From: Hymenobacter sp. BRD67
GTDB taxonomy: Bacteria > Bacteroidota > Bacteroidia > Cytophagales > Hymenobacteraceae
DNA length: 64,000 bases
Assembly (NCBI RefSeq): GCF_013256425.1
Contig: NZ_CP053904.1
Location: 558,001 to 622,000 of the forward strand
Direction: 5' to 3'
The position numbers were made by a program, and so were the translations under genes. Positions 9,689-20,013 of the stretch are shown one piece after another; the first letter of the stretch is position 1; each line of letters opens with the position of its first letter. Below the pieces are notes generated by a model. The model saw only the letters and a list, made by a program, of their open reading frames with translations, was not told the DNA's origin and did no database searches.

Positions 9689-9909
9689 AAGGTCGGGGTT
9701 TTATATAGTAAATATAATATGTATTGGCGGCCCTGGGGTTGCCTGCCTGGTTGCAAACGTGGCGCTGCAAGGCTTGTTTCAGCCCTTTTGCTCGCAGCGC
9801 CTTTTGGCTGGCCCCAATTGACAAGGATAAGGTCCTGGCTGCTTCCTGGCTTGTACGCAGCCGGCCAAACCGCGGCAGTAACCCCGGCCCGGCGCTAGCT
9901 TCGCAACCC

Positions 9910-10359
9910 ATGACAGTACACTGGACTACCAAGCCCTTCGATACGCTCACCCTGACGGAGCTTTATGCGCTGCTCCAGCTTCGCAGCGAGGTGTTTGTGG
10001 TGGAGCAAACCTGCCCTTTTCTCGATATTGATGGCCACGACCAGGCTGCTTACCACCTGCTCGGGCGCACCGCCTCCGGCGAGCTGGCGGCCTATGCCCG
10101 GCTGTTTGCCGCTGGCCGCAGCTACGCGCAGGTGAGCATCGGCCGGGTCGTGACTGCGCCGCGCTACCGCCGCGCTGGCCTGGGCCGGCAGCTGATGAGC
10201 CAGGCCATTGCCGAGTGCGCCGCGCTGTTTGGCGAGCAGCCCATCAAAATAGGTGCGCAGTGCTACTTGCAGGCTTTTTACGAGAGTCTGGGCTTTGTGC
10301 AGCAGGGCGAGCCTTACCTGGAAGATGGTATTCCGCACCAGTATATGCTGCGGGCGTAG
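9910..10359 (+). CDS. GNAT family N-acetyltransferase, ElaA-like
   Basis: 149 aa from ATG 9910. The long in-frame upstream extension has no family similarity and is left out. The N-terminus LYALLQLRSEVFVVEQTCPFLDIDGHD is diagnostic for ElaA-like acetyltransferases, and IGRVVTAPRYRRAGLGRQLM is the acetyl-CoA pyrophosphate-binding loop (R/Q-x-x-G-x-G/A type). The end KIGAQCYLQAFYESLGF is the usual C-terminal strand and helix. The acceptor substrate is unknown. It stands alone between the divergent SelO gene and an NmrA-like reductase. Confidence 0.9.
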   Translation: MTVHWTTKPFDTLTLTELYALLQLRSEVFVVEQTCPFLDIDGHDQAAYHLLGRTASGELAAYARLFAAGRSYAQVSIGRVVTAPRYRRAGLGRQLMSQAIAECAALFGEQPIKIGAQCYLQAFYESLGFVQQGEPYLEDGIPHQYMLRA

Positions 10360-10458
10360 GCTCAACGCTTCCGACGCGCACAAGTAGCCCGGCGCTGCCA
10401 ATTGCGCGTATAGCAGCCGGAAAGCCGCGCAAAACCTCAGGCGGCCAACCTTCTCCCC

Positions 10459-11394
10459 TTGATAAAGCCTACCCCCGCTACCCGCCCCGACTCGCCAGTC
10501 GGGCCCGCTACCATTGTGCTGGCTGGCGCTACCGGCGACCTGGGTCAGCGCATCGCGCAGGCGCTGCTCGCCCACGGAGCCCGCGTGCGGGCCCTCGTTC
10601 GCCCCGGCAATACCAGGCCGGAAGTTGCCGCTCTGCGCGCGCAGGGAGTGACCATCGTGGAGGTCGATTTCACCAGCGTTCCCGCCCTCACGCAAGCCTG
10701 CGCGGGGGCCGCCTGCGTAGTATCGGCCCTCTCCGGCCTGCGCGACGTGATTGTGGACACCCAGACGCGGCTGCTCGAAGCGGCCGTAGCGGCCGGCGTG
10801 CCCCGCTTTATTCCGTCCGATTTCGCCATCGACTTCACCAGGCTCCCCGAAGGCTCCAACCGCAACCTCGACCTGCGCCGCGAGTTCGGCCGCCGGCTCG
10901 ACCAAGCGCCCATCCGGGCCACGTCGGTCCTCAACGGTATGTTTATGGAGTTGCTCACCGGGCAGGCTCCGGTGGTGCTGTTCAAAATCAAGCGGGTGCT
11001 TTACTGGGGCTCGGCCGACCAGCCGCTTGACTTCACCACCATCGACAATACGGCCGCTTTCACGGCTGCCGCTGCCCTCGACCCCACCACGCCCCGCTAC
11101 CTGCGCGTGGCCGGCGAAGTGGCCAGCATCCGCGACTTGCAGCGGGCGGCCACCGAGGCCACCGGCCAGCGCTTTCGCCGACTGCGCGCCGGCGGCCTGT
11201 GGCTGCTGAAGCTGATGATTCGGGTAACGCGCCGCCTGGTCCCGGCTCCCAACGAGGTATTTCCGCCCTGGCAGGGCATGCAGTACCTGCACAACATGTT
11301 TACCGGCCTGCCCAGGCTCACGCCGCTCGATAATGCCCGCTATCCCGATATCCGGTGGACTTCGGTGCGCGAGGTGCTGGCGGCGCGGAAGTAG
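10459..11394 (+). CDS. NmrA-like NAD(P)-dependent reductase (aromatic alcohol reductase / isoflavone reductase-like)
   Basis: 311 aa. The Rossmann start is IVLAGATGDLGQRIAQALLAHGARVRALVR, a GATGxLG dinucleotide-binding loop with an Arg that suggests NADP. Next come a VEVDF strand and SALSGLRD loop, then GVPRFIPSDFAIDF, which is the typical NmrA/isoflavone-reductase active-site region. The start is uncertain: no ATG is available near the 5' end, so TTG at 10459 is used; the Rossmann motif begins about 20 residues later. No operon partner is evident. The substrate is unknown, and such proteins can also be redox sensors. Confidence 0.82.
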   Translation: MIKPTPATRPDSPVGPATIVLAGATGDLGQRIAQALLAHGARVRALVRPGNTRPEVAALRAQGVTIVEVDFTSVPALTQACAGAACVVSALSGLRDVIVDTQTRLLEAAVAAGVPRFIPSDFAIDFTRLPEGSNRNLDLRREFGRRLDQAPIRATSVLNGMFMELLTGQAPVVLFKIKRVLYWGSADQPLDFTTIDNTAAFTAAAALDPTTPRYLRVAGEVASIRDLQRAATEATGQRFRRLRAGGLWLLKLMIRVTRRLVPAPNEVFPPWQGMQYLHNMFTGLPRLTPLDNARYPDIRWTSVREVLAARK

Positions 11395-11502
11395 TTTGCA
11401 GCCGGTACGCTCGCCCCAAACCCACCGCAAGCCCCGGCTGCTTGCTACCCACACCAACGCGGCTGCGCAGCGCACAGCTACTTCTCATTTCAGTATTTTT
11501 TT

Positions 11503-11817
11503 ATGAAATCCTTCCTGTTCTTGGCCGGCCTCTTTGCTTGTAGTACCAGCGCCGCGCTGGCCCAAACCGTATTGCCATCGGGGGCCGTGGCGCCCGCCGG
11601 TTCCGTGGTGACTCCATCCGGGGTGCTCGTATCGCCGGCTACAGTGCCGGGCAGCCAGCCCCTGAGCACGCCCGCCACGCGCGATGGCGGCAGCCCCCGC
11701 GCCCCGCGCCACGACGAGAAAGTGCCTGGCCTGGACCGCCAGGACCGCAAGCAGCTGCGGAAAATGGGTAAGATGCATTATACATCCGATGCGAAAAAGC
11801 AGGGCGGGAAAAAATAG
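11503..11817 (+). CDS. Small secreted hypothetical protein
   Basis: 104 aa. Residues 1-20 (MKSFLFLAGLFACSTSAALA) form a signal peptide. The mature part is first low-complexity Val/Pro/Ser/Gly-rich, then charged and basic (LDRQDRKQLRKMGKMHY), ending in a lysine tail. No domain is recognised. Such small basic periplasmic proteins are common in Hymenobacteraceae; this is context, not proof of function. ATG at 11503 is the only reasonable start. Confidence 0.65.
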   Translation: MKSFLFLAGLFACSTSAALAQTVLPSGAVAPAGSVVTPSGVLVSPATVPGSQPLSTPATRDGGSPRAPRHDEKVPGLDRQDRKQLRKMGKMHYTSDAKKQGGKK

Positions 11818-12230
11818 CAGCCAGCGCTGCCCCGCAGTCGGCCACTTCCCACGCCTTACCCCGTATGCGGCGGCAACAGGCCAGCTGCGGACTCAGGACC
11901 TGGGGCTAGCGCGTGGTATAAAAGCTGCCAGGGTATTTGGTTTCATTTGAATAGTTGTACGAAGCACGCGGATGCCAGATGAGCATGACGTTCTACAGCG
12001 GTTTCGCAGTCAGTGTACGGCTAGCAAGTAGCGCGGACTTTTAGTCCGCGAGTGCTAACGTGTGGTACTCGCGGACTAAAAGTCCGCGCTACTATTCTGC
12101 CAGTCTGAAACTGCGCTAGATGCGTTTTTAGCAAAATCCAACTACGCTCTTAGGCTTAACGCAGTCTATACCGTGGCTGAGAGTCAGCTGTTTTGCCGTA
12201 GCTTGCCATAGTATATAAATACACCCGTCA
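11818..12230. other. Gene-free stretch containing one hairpin repeat
   Basis: About 410 nt without a convincing gene. It contains the 12029-12091 hairpin repeat described separately. The rest shows no reading frame with coding character, no tRNA fold and no clear terminator. Confidence 0.5.
12029..12091. repeat. Interspersed hairpin repeat, TAGCGCGGACTTTTAGTCCGCG type
   Basis: The 25-nt arms at 12029-12053 and 12067-12091 are exact reverse complements, separated by a 13-nt loop. Each arm contains its own smaller inverted repeat (GCGGACT / AGTCCGC), so the element can fold as a cross. A related copy with mismatches is at 33549-33616. It is likely a non-coding mobile or REP-like sequence of the genome. 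Confidence 0.8.
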
Positions 12231-12431
12231 ATGACGCTGATTGAAGTAGAATTCCCTGACGAGGATGCCGTGTTTATGCTGGAGCTGCTGGAACGAATGC
12301 GCGGTGTCCGCATTCGGCCACCCGCTACCGCCGCCGAAGCCGCCGAGCGGCAGCGCATCGCCGAGTTTCGCCAGCGGCTGTACCACAGCTATGGCAAAGG
12401 CCCATTGGCCGAGGAAGGTAGCAAAGCGTAG
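12231..12431 (+). CDS. Small hypothetical protein, possibly an orphan antitoxin-like
   Basis: 66 aa from ATG 12231: a short acidic start (MTLIEVEFPDEDAVF) followed by an amphipathic, charged helix region with AAEAAERQRIAEFRQRL. No family is recognised. The size, the acidic beta-strand start and its position 180 nt upstream of a VapB/VapC pair make an antitoxin-type or small regulatory protein conceivable, but no toxin gene is adjacent in its own operon. The coding character is moderate and the call could be wrong. Confidence 0.5.
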   Translation: MTLIEVEFPDEDAVFMLELLERMRGVRIRPPATAAEAAERQRIAEFRQRLYHSYGKGPLAEEGSKA

Positions 12432-12609
12432 TTTTGGCGAATGACGGCCTAAAATATTCCGCAGTAACTTGTTGAGACCCTAGCGGCTCGCCATAACTTG
12501 AGTTACCTGTCACGGTTTTGGCTTCACTTACTCGTACCCACTGCGTTGATTTTGGAAATTGCCGAGCCCGCCGTAGTGTTTCGTAGTATCCCGATTTAAT
12601 TTATTCGCC

Positions 12610-12860
12610 ATGCAGCCGCACGTCTTATCCTTCGAAACCAGTAACGAACAGGCTATTCAGGAGCTGATGAGCCTGGCGCACCGCCTAGGGGGTAAGGTGT
12701 CGGAAACGACGGCTTCTACTAATCGGCAGGCAGATGTAGCCCGCCGGGCTGCGCTGTTTCGTTCCCTTTTTGGGCTTGGCAATCCGATGAGAGCGGGGAG
12801 GAACTGAACCGCCAGCTACGCGAAGCCCGCCAGACCAGCCGCCCCGATATTGAGCTATGA
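12610..12860 (+). CDS. VapB-like antitoxin of the adjacent PIN toxin, one frame break
   Basis: Reconstructed length 83 aa. The N-terminus (MQPHVLSFETSNEQAIQELM) is in the first frame, then the frame is lost in FRSLFGLG. Adding one G in the GGG at 12772-12774 gives LFGAWQSDESGEELNRQLREAR and a stop TGA at 12858-12860. The LFGxWxSDESxEEL pattern with a basic tail is typical of antitoxins paired with PIN toxins; the C-terminal part would bind and block the toxin. The stop overlaps the toxin start in ATGA, a normal arrangement for a translationally coupled pair. Without the added base the product would end as a 65-aa truncated form. Confidence 0.75.
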
Positions 12861-13283
12861 AGCAGTACCTACTCGATACCAACATCTGCATTCATTACAT
12901 CAAGGGCGAATTTGGCTTGTGCGAAAAGGTGGATGCCATCGGGTTTGATAATTGCTTCCTGTCGGAGATAACCATTGCCGAGCTCCTGTTTGGCATCGCG
13001 AAAAGCGACCCGGCGCGGCAGGCGGCCAACCGGCGCAATGTGGACCTACTGCGGGAAGCATTTGAGGGGCAGGAATTGCTGATTGGCCCGGCCTTGGAAA
13101 CCTTCGCTACTGAAAAAGCCCGCCGCAAAATCGGCCGCGTAGTAGACGATTTTGATTTACTCATCGGCGCCACCGCGGTCATCTACGACCTGACGCTGGT
13201 GACGCGCAATACCCGCCACTTTGCCGATAATGGTTGGTATCGTGTTGGAAGATTGGGTGCAGGAGAAGACGGGCAGCGAGTGA
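12857..13283 (+). CDS. VapC-like PIN-domain toxin ribonuclease, one frame break near the C-terminus
   Basis: The PIN fold is clear: YLLDTNICIHYI with the first acidic residue (Asp8), EITIAELLFGI with the second acid (Glu), DDFDLLIGATAV with the third Asp, and TLVTRNTRHF, the usual end of the active site. VapC enzymes cut RNA, often tRNA or rRNA. After HFADN the current frame runs on to 13300 with unrelated residues, while the neighbouring frame reads GIVLEDWVQEKTGSE and stops at 13283, which is family-like. Removing one G near 13226-13231 restores it (about 141 aa). This is the only break in the window that needs a base removed. Regulation is expected by the VapB encoded immediately upstream. 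Confidence 0.85.
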
Positions 13284-13305
13284 ACCAATTTCTAATGTAA
13301 ACGAA

Positions 13306-14232
13306 ATGACAGAGGCTGAAAAGTATGGATTGTTAGTAAATATGATTGTGCCTATAGTTTCGGCCATAGGTGCAGCTTATGTTTCATTCCGAGTTGCTAA
13401 GAATCAAATTGATGGAGACCGTTCACTATTTCTTGCTCAATTAGAATCTGATTCACAGGCGGAGCGAGATAGGGAAAATATTAAAAATATAAATAAGCTT
13501 AATAATTTTGTTTGGCTGCTGAACAATATCGTAAAGTATGCGACGAAACAAAATGAAGATTATTTAAAGGTTATTGAAGGGATAAATAAAAATAAGTTAG
13601 GTCAAAATGTATTCATTTCAAGAGCTTCATCTGATATTGCTAGGATTCTGCAAGTAAATCAGGAAGAAGTTTTCTTAGCACTTATCGCAAAAGCGAGGGA
13701 TACGCAGGATAATAGAGACCGTGTAAGCAAATTGTTTAGCAAGCTGGATTATGTGAAGGCCATAATTGATGATGTTAAAAGTAAGTTTGAAGGCTATAAC
13801 TTGACGATTCACAGCATAACTACTGATTACAGGCAGCACATAGAAAACGTTAGAGAATCTATTTCTGATGCTGCGGAAGGTATTAGGCAAAAAAATCCTG
13901 CTCTCTTTCAGGCTGATGACTTGTTTGTATTCTTAAACAAGACGCTCGTCGATTATTCACAGAATATGCCTAAGAGCGCAGGTATTGAATGGCATCATCC
14001 CAATTTTCTTCGTCCTGTACAAGAGTATCTTGCGACGAACTTCTTACGTGATAGCCGAATACAAAACGTATTAGTAGAGGGGCGTAGAGCTTCGATTTTA
14101 GCAGGTCGGATTATTCATGAGGCTGAATCTATTATTTCTGTGTTGACACAGTATAATGTTGCATTAGGTACGGTTTTGAAAGAGCTAAAAACTGAATGTG
14201 AATTTGTTGAGTCTGTTCTTATGACTACTTGA
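13306..14232 (+). CDS. A/T-rich hypothetical membrane-anchored protein
   Basis: 308 aa from ATG 13306. The N-terminus has one hydrophobic helix (YGLLVNMIVPIVSAIGAAYVSF), followed by a long polar region with several heptad-like stretches (NKLNNFVWLLNNIVKYATKQ; QHIENVRESISDAAEGI) that suggest coiled coil. No family is recognised. The base composition and codon use (AAA, AAT, TTA, ATA) are far more A/T-rich than flanking genes, a sign of horizontal transfer. It starts 22 nt after the VapC stop on the same strand, upstream of clpB. A membrane sensor or effector of a defence-type cassette is possible, but this is only inference from location. Confidence 0.75.
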   Translation: MTEAEKYGLLVNMIVPIVSAIGAAYVSFRVAKNQIDGDRSLFLAQLESDSQAERDRENIKNINKLNNFVWLLNNIVKYATKQNEDYLKVIEGINKNKLGQNVFISRASSDIARILQVNQEEVFLALIAKARDTQDNRDRVSKLFSKLDYVKAIIDDVKSKFEGYNLTIHSITTDYRQHIENVRESISDAAEGIRQKNPALFQADDLFVFLNKTLVDYSQNMPKSAGIEWHHPNFLRPVQEYLATNFLRDSRIQNVLVEGRRASILAGRIIHEAESIISVLTQYNVALGTVLKELKTECEFVESVLMTT

Positions 14233-14371
14233 GGACATTATTTCCGATTTTGACTCTTGAATCAAGGCGGTTTCCGCCAAAAAGTCCGATTTTACACTTC
14301 TGCACCTCGTTTGCTAGTACCCTCGTACAATCTTCCTAACCCGAAGCACCTACCGAGAACTAAGCAAAACA

Positions 14372-16980
<2,609 letters not shown>

Positions 16981-17001
16981 GTCGTTGTATGTTTGTGAGC
17001 A

Positions 17002-17035
17002 AGCCCCGTCTGCCTAGTGCCGGCGGGGCTTTTGC
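17002..17035 (+). terminator. Rho-independent terminator after clpB
   Basis: Stem AGCCCCG at 17002-17008 pairs with CGGGGCT at 17024-17030 and is followed by TTTT. It lies 22 nt after the clpB stop and before the A/T-rich gene at 17064. Confidence 0.8.
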
Positions 17036-17063
17036 ATACAAGTTTGACAAATAATTTACAATA

Positions 17064-17948
17064 ATGAAAAACCCTGGTTCGTTGTCATCTATTGTTTCTT
17101 CGGGTAAATATAAAGGGCGCTCTGTAGCAAGTGTCTATAGTGGTGAGCCAAGAGAACTAGTTAGGCTGTTCCTAGAGCTAATTGATAAGTCATTTGCGTT
17201 GATTTTTTCTAAAGATTTCTACTCTGTACCAGATGAGCCAGATGAAATAAACTTCTATGCTATTGCGGGCGGTTGGGCAGGTGACGAGAAGAAAGTAAGC
17301 CATCACACCGTAGGTTGGGTAGTTTGGGCACTGCGTGATGGAGGAAGTTGTGAATACAATATATCACCTACGAAAATTAGGATTTTGATAAAAGATAAAA
17401 AAGGTGAGCTTAACAAATATGCTTCGGAATGTGCCTGCGAGATTGCTCGCGAATTTCTTGCTAGATGTTTTGCCAGAGTAGAGGACGAGTATATAGGGGA
17501 CTTACGACCAGCATCAATATCTCTTCCGCAAGAAAAGAGCTTAGAAGAAAAAATTCAGTTGGCGGAAGGTAATCCCAAATGTATTTACCGCCATCTTCGT
17601 AAAACCGACGGTTTCTATTTGACAGATAGTAAGGAATCCCTTCGTGAGCTTAACGATTTGCCTGTGTTTTCACTTGGTTCATTAACAGTGAAGCTCGGTA
17701 AGATGAAGGAGGACTACAGTTTCAAATTAAGGTTTCTTTTAGGGTCTGATTTTGAAAAAGCCGATGAATATACGATAAAGAAAAATTACGAAAAGTATTC
17801 TGCTTATCTAAACAAGCAGGAAGAAAGCACTCAGGAATATTACAGTGAAAATGGTAATGACGACGATGAGTATCATGACAGTGATGACGATGAAGATAAC
17901 ATCATGCGTGGCCTAGCTAACGGTGATGGTGACAGCTTCGGATTCTAG
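17064..17948 (+). CDS. A/T-rich hypothetical protein with GKYKG motif and acidic tail
   Basis: 294 aa from ATG 17064. Residues 13-35 read SGKYKGRSVASVYSGEPRELVR, which recalls the short GKYKG module found behind exonucleases and in DUF3820-like proteins; the match is only by eye. The middle is hydrophilic, with EINFYAIAGGWAGDEKKVSHHTVGW. The last 60 residues are very acidic (SENGNDDDEYHDSDDDED). Base composition is markedly A/T-rich compared with clpB before it, as for the gene at 13306, which suggests acquisition from another genome. It has its own promoter region after the clpB terminator. Function is unknown. Confidence 0.75.
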   Translation: MKNPGSLSSIVSSGKYKGRSVASVYSGEPRELVRLFLELIDKSFALIFSKDFYSVPDEPDEINFYAIAGGWAGDEKKVSHHTVGWVVWALRDGGSCEYNISPTKIRILIKDKKGELNKYASECACEIAREFLARCFARVEDEYIGDLRPASISLPQEKSLEEKIQLAEGNPKCIYRHLRKTDGFYLTDSKESLRELNDLPVFSLGSLTVKLGKMKEDYSFKLRFLLGSDFEKADEYTIKKNYEKYSAYLNKQEESTQEYYSENGNDDDEYHDSDDDEDNIMRGLANGDGDSFGF

Positions 17949-18034
17949 CTGAAACTATGTTGCCGGGCCAGCTTTCTAGGGGCTGCGGTGTGGCTTAGCC
18001 TGCGCCTTTCCGTTGCTTTTGTATCTTCGCTTCT

Positions 18035-18268
18035 ATGGACACTACTGCTATCACCGCCTACATTGAGTTGAACCCGCAGGTGCGCTTTGGAAAACCTGTG
18101 GTGAAGGGGACGCGCACGACGGTGGCCGAGGTGCTGGAAATGCTAGCCAACGGCATGAGCGCGGCTGACATTGCGGAGGACTTTCCGGCCATTGGCGCGG
18201 CGCAGGTGCGGGCCTGTCTGCTATATGCGGCGTATCGGGAAAGCGTGGTGCTGCAAGCGGCGGCGTGA
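18035..18268 (+). CDS. DUF433 family antitoxin
   Basis: 77 aa from ATG 18035. The sequence has the DUF433 pattern: an N-terminal region with LNPQVRFGKPVVKGTRTTVAEVLEMLANGMS, then ADIAEDFPAI and a helix ending in LLYAAYRE. This is a small winged or helix-turn-helix-type fold used as antitoxin and autorepressor. The TGA stop overlaps the start of the DUF5615 gene (GTGATG), so the pair is translationally coupled. A TATCTTCG box ending 5 nt before the ATG suggests a very short leader, though this promoter call is weak. Confidence 0.9.
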   Translation: MDTTAITAYIELNPQVRFGKPVVKGTRTTVAEVLEMLANGMSAADIAEDFPAIGAAQVRACLLYAAYRESVVLQAAA

Positions 18269-18552
18269 TGCGCTTGTTGCTAGACGAAAATATTTCCTGG
18301 CGCTTAGCAGCGTATCTGCGCCCGCATTGCGCGGAAGTGCTGCACGTGCGCGATATTGGCTTGGCCGAAAGCCCCGACACCGGCATCTGGCGCTACGCCC
18401 GGCAGCATGGCTACGATGTGCTGACGAAAGACGAGGACTTTGTGCGGTTGGTAGTGGCCGAGGGGTTCCCACCCCGCGTGGTGGCGGTGCAGAACGCGCA
18501 AGTGCCGGTGAAGCAGTTAGCGACGTTTCTGCTGGCCCGGCTGCCGCAGTAG
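18268..18552 (+). CDS. DUF5615 PIN-like toxin
   Basis: 94 aa from ATG 18268; a GTG one codon earlier is also possible. LLLDENISWRLAAYL holds the first acidic residues of the Mut7-C/PIN-like fold, and DVLTKDEDFVRL is the second acidic cluster typical of DUF5615. The DUF433/DUF5615 pairing is a known toxin-antitoxin arrangement in which the second gene encodes the probable RNase. The coupling with the upstream gene and the intact motifs suggest a working module. Confidence 0.88.
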   Translation: MRLLLDENISWRLAAYLRPHCAEVLHVRDIGLAESPDTGIWRYARQHGYDVLTKDEDFVRLVVAEGFPPRVVAVQNAQVPVKQLATFLLARLPQ

Positions 18553-18711
18553 GAGGCGTTTCTAGGAGAGCAGCAGGAATTTGGTATGTTGCAGTTGCGG
18601 TTGCCAAATTAAGAGCGGCCTCTTACCTGCTACCTTAACTCCACTAAGCAGCCGCTGGCGCGGCGGCGCGGGCCTGGGCAACTTCGCGCCGATAGCGGGC
18701 GATATCTTCGC

Positions 18712-19007
18712 ATGATGATAACCCCGGTCAAAACCAAAACTAAAGTCATTGCCCGGCTGCAACAGCAGCAGGCGCAACTGGGGCTATTCGGCTCGTTTGT
18801 GCGCGACGAGGCGGGACCGGCGAGCGACGTGGATTTGCTGGCAGATTTTGAGCCGGGGCGCAAGACGTACCGGGCTATTTGCGCCGTGGGCTACTTATTG
18901 GAAGAGGCGCTAGGGCGGCCGTGGAGATTTTGACGCAGGCTGGATTGTCGCCCTATATTGGCCCGCATATTTTGCAGGCTAGGGAGTATACCCTTGCCGC
19001 CGCTTGA
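18712..19007 (+). CDS. MNT-type minimal nucleotidyltransferase, one frame break
   Basis: Reconstructed length 98 aa. LGLFGSFVRDEAGPASDVDLLADFE carries the GSFxR loop and the DxD-type metal site of minimal nucleotidyltransferases. The frame then stops early after GRPW; adding one G at GGCGGCC near 18914-18919 gives GRAVEILTQAGLSPYIGPHILQAREYTLAAA and a stop at 19005-19007, as in the MNT partners of HEPN toxins. In such modules this enzyme AMPylates and neutralises the HEPN RNase. The gene directly after it is a broken HEPN remnant. Start at 18712 or 18715 (ATGATG). Confidence 0.75.
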
Positions 19008-19020
19008 ACGTTTGTTACCT

Positions 19021-19095
19021 ATGCGGAAAGAAGCGGCTTACCTACAAAAGCATTGAGATTATTGGCGAAGCTACCAACAACCGGCGTCTTAAATG
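19021..19095 (+). pseudogene. DUF86/HEPN toxin remnant with internal deletion
   Basis: Starts 13 nt after the MNT stop, as expected for an MNT-HEPN operon. The first codons read MRKEAAYLQKH, like the start of DUF86 proteins, and then a neighbouring frame reads SIEIIGEATNN, which matches the IGEA core of the DUF86 HEPN fold. The roughly 40 residues that normally separate these two blocks are missing, and the catalytic Rx4-6H region after the IGEA core is also absent. This looks like a real deletion, unlike the single-base breaks elsewhere. Confidence 0.6.
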
Positions 19096-19102
19096 GAAAA
19101 GT

Positions 19103-19133
19103 CCCGCTGGGGTTGTGCTGGCGGGTCTTTTTT
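19103..19133 (+). terminator. Terminator after the MNT/HEPN remnant
   Basis: Stem CCCGC near 19103-19107 pairs with GCGGG at 19120-19124, followed by a run of T (19126-19131). It also overlaps the 3' end of the convergent gene that begins at 20013. Confidence 0.6.
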
Positions 19134-20013
19134 AGTCATATGGCTGTAAGTCCTTCTTTTTAATCCGCTGCCGAATTTTCTTCGGCAGCGGATTACCGGA
19201 GCGGTAGGAACTCTCGACTTCAGCTTCGTGGGTTTCACTGTAAGCCGTAAGGTTTACTACACCGATGACTACCGGTGCAACCACAAAGGCCCCGGTCAGG
19301 ATGGCTATGCCGCCGCCATCTACGCTGGTTCCTTCACTGCTAGCGCTGGTAAGGATGCGCGTCAGGGCTAACACCCCGCTCAGCCCGAGGTAGTTCCATG
19401 CTCGGCCGCCCTTGCGGCGGCGCGCAAACAGGCGATTGATGGCCCGTAGCGTATCGGCGTGTGCGGCCTCCGCTATCTGGGCCGGTGTGAGGTTAAGGGC
19501 CACATTGGCAGGTCGGATGCCGGGGGCCGAAAGTGGGTCGTAATCCGTCGCTGCGCCGTGTACCGGCACAAAGCTGCCCCGCAGGCGCCGGGCTACGCTC
19601 GTGGGCAGGTGGCCGGTAGCCGCCAGCTCGCGCAGCACTTGCCGCTCGCGGCCGGGCCGAAACTGAATACGCTTATTTAGCCCGATAATCAGAAAGGCGG
19701 AACCGGCCAGCACCCCCGGCGTCCAGACGCCGGCGCTGGTGGTTTGCAAGGCCGGTAGGGTAGAAGCCAATATGCCGGCAGTACCAAACGACAGCCAGCC
19801 AATACCGCCGCCCCGTCGGCTTTTAAACAGCTTGCGAATGGCCCGGGCGGTATCGGCGCGGGTTAAGTTGTTGGGCGCAAGCGACGTTGCTGCCCTGGCT
19901 GCGGGTGTGGCCACACCCGCGCCCGGCAGGGTCTGCGCGCGCACTCCGCCACTGGTACACAGACCAGCTCCCAGCAATAAGGCAGTGTAAAATAGGCGTA
20001 TAAAAAAGCTCAT
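19132..20013 (-). CDS. Secreted or membrane hypothetical protein with internal duplication
   Basis: 293 aa from ATG at 20013 (MSFFIRLFYTALLLGAGLCT), which is a signal peptide with a cut near RAQ. The rest holds two copies of a module: LTRADTARAIRKLFKSRRGGGIGWL, then two hydrophobic segments and a basic linker; and further on AEAAHADTLRAINRLFARRRKGGRAW, again two hydrophobic segments and a basic end with PLPKKIRQRIKKK. So it appears to be a tandem duplication with about four membrane helices. No family is recognised. An upstream in-frame extension is not used because it lacks a signal sequence. Confidence 0.78.
   Translation of the reverse strand: MSFFIRLFYTALLLGAGLCTSGGVRAQTLPGAGVATPAARAATSLAPNNLTRADTARAIRKLFKSRRGGGIGWLSFGTAGILASTLPALQTTSAGVWTPGVLAGSAFLIIGLNKRIQFRPGRERQVLRELAATGHLPTSVARRLRGSFVPVHGAATDYDPLSAPGIRPANVALNLTPAQIAEAAHADTLRAINRLFARRRKGGRAWNYLGLSGVLALTRILTSASSEGTSVDGGGIAILTGAFVVAPVVIGVVNLTAYSETHEAEVESSYRSGNPLPKKIRQRIKKKDLQPYD

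Noticed and set aside
18600..18711. A minus-strand tail reading EDIARYRREVAQARAAA before a stop
   Set aside because: It looks like the end of a protein, but no start or body is found upstream and the region overlaps the MNT promoter; too weak to annotate.
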